Shown: positions 59,190 to 64,000 of the stretch, piece after piece
Layout of the letters: each line of letters begins with the position of its first letter
Numbering within the stretch: the stretch's first letter is position 1
Assembly: GCA_020436935.1 (NCBI GenBank)
Contig: JAGQWX010000025.1
Location: 1-64,000 of the forward strand
Reading direction: 5' to 3'
DNA length: 64,000 bases
Source: Saprospiraceae bacterium
GTDB lineage: Bacteria; Bacteroidota; Bacteroidia; Chitinophagales; Saprospiraceae
Position numbers and translations under genes: made by a program
The notes under the pieces: model-generated
Databases searched by the model: none
What the model was told of the DNA's origin: nothing
Seen by the model: only the letters and a program-made list of their open reading frames with translations

Positions 59190-59678
59190 ATGGAATACAA
59201 GAACATCAAAGACCCTCAATACCCCTACGCTTCAGAGCCTACAGTAGCTTATGGCAATCGGGTTTGGTCTCTGGTCCTCGGTGACAAAGACCTCAAAGAG
59301 GCCTTGCCTTCCGAGGCGACGCTCATCGCTTTGACCAGGACAGGTATCGCCAAGTCTTCCCTCAAACACCTGGCATATGTTCTTGGAGTGACCATGGAGG
59401 AGCTCAGTGCCTATCTGCATTCCAGTTACCGCAATATTCAGCGCAAAAAAGAGGATGAGATCCTTGATGTGACCAAGACCGAGAAGGTACTGGAGTTGAC
59501 GACTTTTGCCCAAAAAGGCATTGATGTATTCGGCTCGAGAAATGCCTTCGCCCAGTGGATACATAGCCCACTCATCGCTTTGAATGGTCAGGAGCCCAGA
59601 CAATTGCTGGATACTACTTTTGGCATCACCCTTCTCTCAGACATGCTGGGCAGGATAGAGCACGGCATTTTTTCGTAG
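59190..59678 (+). CDS. Xre/MbcA/ParS family antitoxin (DUF2384) of a RES toxin
   Basis: A 162-residue antitoxin. An N-terminal Xre-like helix-turn-helix region (SEATLIALTRTGIAKSSLKHLAYVLGVTMEELSAYL, about 40-78; quoted by position only) precedes the C-terminal MbcA/ParS toxin-binding domain. That domain has AFAQWIHSPLIALNGQEPRQLL near 120 and ITLLSDMLGRIEHG at the end, the DUF2384 signature in which NG-x-x-P-x-x-LL is conserved. It would neutralise the RES toxin encoded four bases downstream and repress the shared promoter. Confidence 0.9.
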   Translation: MEYKNIKDPQYPYASEPTVAYGNRVWSLVLGDKDLKEALPSEATLIALTRTGIAKSSLKHLAYVLGVTMEELSAYLHSSYRNIQRKKEDEILDVTKTEKVLELTTFAQKGIDVFGSRNAFAQWIHSPLIALNGQEPRQLLDTTFGITLLSDMLGRIEHGIFS

Positions 59679-59681
59679 TGT

Positions 59682-60128
59682 ATGGAGGTATATAGAATTA
59701 CAAAAAGCCAGTATGCAGGCGACCTCTCAGGCTATGGGGCTTTTTTATATGGTGGAAGGTGGAATAAAAAAGGCGTCCATACGCTCTATACTTCCAGCCA
59801 TAGATCATTGGCTTTATTGGAACTCATGGCTCATACGCCCATTTCCATTTTGAAAAACGAAGCATACATTATATCGACCATCGATGTACCGGATCAGATA
59901 TCTTTTGAGGACATTGATGTTAGTGAAGAAGTTTTGAAGGATATCGCGGCTTGTCAGCTCCTGGCGGAAGAAAACATGTTCCAGAAAAACAAATTGGCCA
60001 TCATTGTTCCCAGCGTTTTGGTCCCGCAGGAAAAAAACTACATTTTCAATGGAAGCCACAGTGAGATTGAAAGATTAAAGATCACAGACCAACGGGAATT
60101 GGAAATTGACAAGAGGTACTTCATTTAA
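59682..60128 (+). CDS. RES-domain toxin (NAD+ phosphorylase family)
   Basis: A 148-residue RES-family toxin, which in characterised members (MbcT, Res) depletes NAD+ by phosphorolysis or hydrolysis. The conserved Arg-Glu-Ser elements are visible: EVYRITKSQYA at the start, GGRWNKKGVHTLYTSSHRSLALLELMAH near 25-52 (in parts) with the conserved Arg, Tyr and Glu, and the late Ser region FNGSHSEI near 128. It lies four bases after the antitoxin stop, the standard order for this type II module. The module appears intact, unlike the PIN module at 30.7 kb. Confidence 0.9.
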   Translation: MEVYRITKSQYAGDLSGYGAFLYGGRWNKKGVHTLYTSSHRSLALLELMAHTPISILKNEAYIISTIDVPDQISFEDIDVSEEVLKDIAACQLLAEENMFQKNKLAIIVPSVLVPQEKNYIFNGSHSEIERLKITDQRELEIDKRYFI

Positions 60129-60142
60129 ATAAGGACTACTCT

Positions 60143-60871
60143 TTAGCTCATTTTATACCCGTATAGGGTGATCATTCCTATGATCAAAATAAGTATCAGA
60201 GATGTCATTCGGAATTTTTCCTGACTGATGTGTTCCAATATTTTTTTGCCCAGCCATGTGCCTGTAAAGCCAACACCCACAAGTATCAATGCAGGAATCA
60301 ACATGTCTTTTGTGATGTATCCGTTGAAAAAATAAACGACCGAACGACTGAGATCTACACCCATATCTATCATGGCAGAAGTCGCTATGAAGACCGATTT
60401 TTCAAGATTAAAAGCGGCCATGGTCAGTCCTCGTACTGCTCCGCCGGTGCCCAGAAAGCCTGCCAAAAAGCCAGAAAGCACTCCACCGGTTATGGCTTCA
60501 GGATTACCATCTTTGATTTTGAGCTTAGGCCAGATGATGAACACCAGACTCAGAACAATCAAAAATATACCGAGACAAATCTCTGCAATCCTCGGAGGTG
60601 CAAACTTACTGAGCACACCGCCAACTATGACAAATGCAACAGCTGGAATGCCCATATAAAGCATAAGCCGTTTGTCTAAGCCTTTGCGGAATAGGGCTAT
60701 TTTACTGCCATTGCTGGCCAGATGAAATAGCGCCGTGATGCCCAATACAGTTTTGAAGTCGAAGTACATGTTGGCAATCGGTACAAAAAAAACGGAACTT
60801 CCAAATCCACCAACCGTGCCAACAATTTCGGCAACAAGAGAAAGGATTATGAATAAGATGGTTATACGCAC
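60143..60871 (-). CDS. TSUP family permease (TauE/SafE-like)
   Basis: A 242-residue inner-membrane protein with about eight transmembrane segments and the TSUP internal duplication: GTVGGFGSSVFFVPIAN near 18 and GFLAGFLGTGGAVRGLTM near 133, both glycine-rich half-repeats. Members export or import sulfite, sulfoacetate or other small anions; the substrate here is unknown. The start is GTG at 60871, seven bases after the stop of the beta-CASP gene, so the two are probably co-transcribed. It converges on the RES toxin gene with 14 bases between stops. Confidence 0.85.
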   Translation of the reverse strand: MRITILFIILSLVAEIVGTVGGFGSSVFFVPIANMYFDFKTVLGITALFHLASNGSKIALFRKGLDKRLMLYMGIPAVAFVIVGGVLSKFAPPRIAEICLGIFLIVLSLVFIIWPKLKIKDGNPEAITGGVLSGFLAGFLGTGGAVRGLTMAAFNLEKSVFIATSAMIDMGVDLSRSVVYFFNGYITKDMLIPALILVGVGFTGTWLGKKILEHISQEKFRMTSLILILIIGMITLYGYKMS

Positions 60872-60877
60872 AGTGAT

Positions 60878-62290
60878 TTATTTCAAAGGGAAGACCTCAC
60901 CCTCGTGAGGAATGGCAATATCTCTGAAACCATGCTCCTGCAAAAATGCAGAGAAGGGTTCTTGTGTTTCTATTTCTCCATGTACGAGGAAGAGCTGTTT
61001 GACCGAGTGTGGCTGATTTTTGATGAACTCCAGCATCTCATATTTATCTCCATGAGCAGAGAAGGAATCCATGATTTCGATCCTCGCCCTCACCATCTTC
61101 CATTCTCCGTAAAGCCTGATGGTTTCATCGCCTGCACGCAATCTTCCGCCTGGGGTTTCAGGCGAGCAATAACCCACGATGAGAAAGGTATTTTGCGGCT
61201 GATCGATGTTGTTGAACAGGTGGTGTTTTACCCTTCCCGCATTCATCATTCCGGATGAAGAAATGATGATACAAGGACCTTCAAAGTCATTGAGGGCCTT
61301 GGAATCATCCACTTTTCTGATGTATTTAAGCCTCTTAAATCCAAAAGGATTGGGGTCGGTCATCATGTATTTGTGCAATTCCTTGTCAAAACACTCCGGA
61401 TGGGCAGCAAAAACATCGGTGGCATCAATGGCCAGCGGACTGTCCACAAAAACAGGTATCTCAGGCAAAATGCCTGCAGTTTCCATTTTGTCCAACATGT
61501 ATACAATTTCCTGAGTACGTCCAACAGAAAATGCCGGAATGATAAGTTTGCCACGGTTTTCTACGCATGTTTCCCTGATGATTCTGAGGAATTTTTCAGA
61601 TTGCTCAGGATTCATTTCATGCACTCTGTCTCCGTAGGTGGACTCACAAATCAAATACTCTACCTCAGGCATAGGCTGAGGGTCTTTGAGAATGGGTCGA
61701 TCCGGCCTGCCAATGTCTCCCGTGAATCCAATCATCCTCGTCTGTCCGTTTTCTTTGATCTTCAAAGTGACGCTTGCACTTCCCAAAATGTGCCCCGCAT
61801 CTTTAAACAGCACAGAAACATCATCTGAAATCTTCAACCATTTGTCGTAATTAGTGGACACAAACAATTCCATTGCCGGTTCCACATCGTCTGTTGTATA
61901 GAGCGGTTCTCTGGGTTTGATTTCGTTTTTCCTAATCTTCTTAAGATTGTTTTTATTCCAGTACTCCACTTCCCTTTCCTGAATAAAGCCGCTGTCCATC
62001 AGCATGATAGCGCAAAGTGACCGGGTAGCATGGGTGGAATAAATGGTGCCCCTGAATCCGTCCTTGACCAGCTGTGGCACCCGACCAGTATGATCAATGT
62101 GGGCATGAGAAAGAACGAGTACATCAATTTCTGCGGGATTGAAATGCCAGTGATTGTTCTTTGGCCAGGATTTGGAAGAACTACCCTGAAAGAGTCCACA
62201 ATCCAATAATATCTTAAATCCATTGTCCAATGTGATCAAATGACAGCTCCCGGTGACATACCTCGCAGCACCACAAAATTTTACCTGCAT
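60878..62290 (-). CDS. Metallo-beta-lactamase fold RNA nuclease with beta-CASP domain
   Basis: A 470-residue predicted zinc-dependent RNA (or DNA) nuclease of the CPSF73/YSH1-like group common in bacteria. Zinc motifs are LSHAHIDHTGRVP near 60 (HxHxDH), KDAGHILGSASV near 163 and FTGDIGRP near 190. The beta-CASP insertion carries IPAFSVGRTQEIVY near 248 (motif A), SSSGMMNAGRV near 350 (motif B) and SFSAHGDKYEM near 410 with VHGE near 440 (motif C). RNA processing or decay is the inferred role. The ATG at 62290 is the natural start. Confidence 0.92.
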   Translation of the reverse strand: MQVKFCGAARYVTGSCHLITLDNGFKILLDCGLFQGSSSKSWPKNNHWHFNPAEIDVLVLSHAHIDHTGRVPQLVKDGFRGTIYSTHATRSLCAIMLMDSGFIQEREVEYWNKNNLKKIRKNEIKPREPLYTTDDVEPAMELFVSTNYDKWLKISDDVSVLFKDAGHILGSASVTLKIKENGQTRMIGFTGDIGRPDRPILKDPQPMPEVEYLICESTYGDRVHEMNPEQSEKFLRIIRETCVENRGKLIIPAFSVGRTQEIVYMLDKMETAGILPEIPVFVDSPLAIDATDVFAAHPECFDKELHKYMMTDPNPFGFKRLKYIRKVDDSKALNDFEGPCIIISSSGMMNAGRVKHHLFNNIDQPQNTFLIVGYCSPETPGGRLRAGDETIRLYGEWKMVRARIEIMDSFSAHGDKYEMLEFIKNQPHSVKQLFLVHGEIETQEPFSAFLQEHGFRDIAIPHEGEVFPLK

Positions 62291-62606
62291 ATGGCTTTGA
62301 ATGTTTTATTAGATTCCAAATGTAAGTTTTTTGAGCAGAAAGAAAGCAAACAATTCAAAACTTATAGACTAGGCTTGTTTTACATTTACAAGGCTTTAAT
62401 CCTTTTGATTTATTCATGGATCGCAGTCAATTACATACTGGTTTCCCAACAAAAAATCAAGCCAGCACATTGAGCGCGGTTTTCTTGTTGAAATAAATCG
62501 TCGATGCTTTCAATTATTTTTAGCTATAATTAAAAATTACAACTATATTTATTATTAAATAGATATTTTAATTAAGCACAAGTTCCCAACCTCAAATTAA
62601 AAAGCC
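62291..62606. other. Divergent intergenic region, AT-rich
   Basis: A 316-base gap between the beta-CASP gene and the plus-strand lipoprotein gene. A plus-strand ORF at 62240-62473 covers part of it but overlaps the nuclease gene and has no coding character. No operator-like dyad or complete -33/-7 pair is visible. Confidence 0.5.
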
Positions 62607-63284
62607 ATGAGGATAGATTTACCAACCAGGTCCGGCTCAAGATCGATAAGCTTTGGTCTGTTGAGCTTACTTTGTGCATGCACCATTTTAATAAACTCAT
62701 GTACTGGACAATTAGAGGATTTGCATTCCGGAGATCAGACGAAGGTTGAAGACTTCATGAATGCACCCTATGTAAACGACGACCAACAATTTTTGATCCT
62801 GGAATCTATTGACAGCGGTCTGAGCAGCGACATGTTTGGAAGAATGATCCGGATCAAGATAGAAAATTCAAAAAATTATACCGCGTCGCTTGAAGCTTAC
62901 AAAAGTGAAATCCTTCAAATATTACCAACCAAAGCCAAAAAGGAGCTGACAGTCTGCGATAAGGCGGATTTGCTTTTCATCACGTACTGGGCTACGGATA
63001 AGTTACTCTTACGCTATCAAAATCAGCCCGGCATCAGCGAAGACGCGTCATTTTTTCTGAAAACAGCAATGGACCATTGTCATCCTGTTGAGTGGAAAAG
63101 ATTGGCCTCGTTGCTTCAGTTAGCAGAACCTGCCTTATCCACCAAAGAAATCAGTAAATACCAGAAGGCCATATTGAAAGGCGCAGAAGACTGGGCTTCC
63201 AACAATGCCCACCAGATCGCCCCTAACCAATACCAAAGGCTGGTGAGGTCGGCTTCCTACGCCACTAATTTGCTGGCCAATTGA
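62607..63284 (+). CDS. Predicted lipoprotein, mostly helical, unknown
   Basis: A 225-residue exported protein. A basic N-terminus with SGSRSISFGLLSLLCACTIL and a lipobox-like INSC (Cys near 32) indicate lipidation. The mature part is rich in predicted helices (AYKSEILQILPTKAKKELT, YWATDKLLLRYQNQ, WKRLASLLQLAEPALST), with two further cysteines near 115 and 151. I do not recognise the family. It is a single-gene unit that converges on the RNase R gene with nine bases between stops. Confidence 0.7.
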   Translation: MRIDLPTRSGSRSISFGLLSLLCACTILINSCTGQLEDLHSGDQTKVEDFMNAPYVNDDQQFLILESIDSGLSSDMFGRMIRIKIENSKNYTASLEAYKSEILQILPTKAKKELTVCDKADLLFITYWATDKLLLRYQNQPGISEDASFFLKTAMDHCHPVEWKRLASLLQLAEPALSTKEISKYQKAILKGAEDWASNNAHQIAPNQYQRLVRSASYATNLLAN

Positions 63285-63293
63285 TTTGGAGAG

Positions 63294-64000
63294 TTACTCT
63301 GTTTCCGAGATCAGTCTGAATTCAAGTTGTCTTAAGGATAAGTCTGTAGCTTCGAGTTTCACTCTTACCTGACTGCCCAACTTGAGCTCATGTCCGGTTT
63401 GTTTGGAAATCGCTTTCAATCGGTTCTGGTGCATGACATAGTGCTCTGACAGTTGGTTGAATGGTATGAGTCCTTCCGCTTTGCTTTCAAGGAGCTCTAC
63501 AAAAAATCCTTTTTCAATCATGCCCGAAATCACAGCGTCAAATTCCTGGCCGACCTTGTCCATCATGAACTCCACCTGTTTGTATTTCACAGACTCCCGT
63601 TCGGCATCCATAGCCTTTCTTTCCTGGCTGCTGATGTGTTTGCACTTGGATTCAAGGATTTCCTTGTCCACTCTATAGAAACCTTCATTGAGGTTCTGGT
63701 ACAAAATTCTGTGTGCAAGAACATCACTGTATCTTCTGATGGGTGAAGTAAAATGACTGTAATACTCAAAAGCCAGCCCATAGTGACCTACATTGTTGCT
63801 GGAATATGCTGCCTTTGCCATGGTCCTTATGGCCAGTGGTTCGAGCATTTTGAGCAGTTCATTTTCTTCTTTTTCCTTTGCAAGCCTGTTGAAAGATTCA
63901 GCAATATTTTTGGGCGTGTCCAGTTTCATCTGGAAGCCCAGTTCTTTTGCAAATAATGCAAAATCTGTCAGCTTGGCCATATCAGGCTGGTCATGAACCC
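63294..64000 (-). CDS. rnr: Ribonuclease R, 3' part only (cut by window end)
   Basis: The C-terminal 235 residues of an RNB-family 3'-5' exoribonuclease; the 5' part lies beyond position 64000. In frame from the very edge the sequence reads VHDQPDMAKLTDFALF, then AIRTMAKAAYSSNNVGHYGLAF, YYSHFTSPIRRYSDVLAHRIL near 75-95 of this part (the conserved end of the RNB domain, SPIRRY.D), and a C-terminal S1 RNA-binding domain (GQEFDAVISGMIEKGFFVELLE through LGSQVRVKLEATDL, quoted in parts). No lysine-rich tail follows the S1 domain. RNase R degrades structured RNA and helps rRNA quality control. Confidence 0.92.
   Translation of the reverse strand, partial: VHDQPDMAKLTDFALFAKELGFQMKLDTPKNIAESFNRLAKEKEENELLKMLEPLAIRTMAKAAYSSNNVGHYGLAFEYYSHFTSPIRRYSDVLAHRILYQNLNEGFYRVDKEILESKCKHISSQERKAMDAERESVKYKQVEFMMDKVGQEFDAVISGMIEKGFFVELLESKAEGLIPFNQLSEHYVMHQNRLKAISKQTGHELKLGSQVRVKLEATDLSLRQLEFRLISETE

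Overview
The window looks like a chromosomal segment of a Bacteroidota bacterium, most likely of the Saprospiraceae or a near relative. The grounds are a Por/T9SS C-terminal sorting domain, Bacteroidota-type lipoprotein signals, an ECF sigma/FecR/TonB-receptor set, a Nudix-type arabinose regulator, several TAnnTTTG -7 promoter boxes, and weak or absent Shine-Dalgarno sites. The lineage is inferred from gene content; no rRNA gene is present to confirm it.

Layout. 1-0.6 kb: a tandem repeat array running into the lon stop codon. 0.6-9.2 kb: housekeeping and mixed genes (Lon protease, two translationally coupled RNA methyltransferases, a secreted head-repeat protein, a rhodanese, a cytoplasmic aldose epimerase, a small lipoprotein). 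9.3-28.7 kb: a plant cell-wall sugar region. It holds a GH115 glucuronidase, a GT-C-like membrane glycosyltransferase and a long minus-strand block reading GH31, Nudix regulator (araR-like), GH127, GH51, araB, araD, araA, lipoprotein mutarotase and sodium/sugar symporter. Together these would strip xylosyl, glucuronosyl and arabinofuranosyl groups outside the cytoplasm, import L-arabinose and convert it to D-xylulose 5-phosphate. No SusC/SusD pair is present. 29-34.6 kb: a three-part regulator (hydrolase, cyclase-like, AraC) followed by a decayed toxin-antitoxin pair, two duplicated glycine-rich secreted proteins and a class V aminotransferase; the glycine-rich promoter carries two phased operator-like repeats.

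34.6-39.6 kb: a transmembrane-signalling cassette (ECF sigma, lipoprotein metallopeptidase, FecR, TonB receptor). 39.6-45.2 kb: accessory DNA with a 176-base inverted repeat, a four-repeat lipoprotein, a gene remnant with a possible partner gene, a GH78 rhamnosidase and a small lipoprotein. 45.2-55.3 kb: PpnP, an HI0933-type flavoprotein, small proteins, a secreted SGNH-like hydrolase, an outer-membrane barrel, a sialate O-acetylesterase, an MFS exporter, an MtfA-like protein lacking its zinc motif, and RtcB. 55.5-57.2 kb: a TPR gene preceded by structured DNA and two tiny ORFs, then a second repeat array that shares its core with the array at the window start, inverted. 57.3-64 kb: an ABC exporter, an intact Xre/MbcA-RES toxin-antitoxin pair, a TSUP permease, a beta-CASP nuclease, a lipoprotein and the 3' part of RNase R, cut by the window end.

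The features most worth following are the hydrolase-cyclase-AraC regulator with its phased repeats, the sigma/metallopeptidase/FecR/TonB cassette, the micro-ORF and structured leader upstream of the TPR-rtcB stretch, the mirrored repeat families and two genes with no usable standard start codon.
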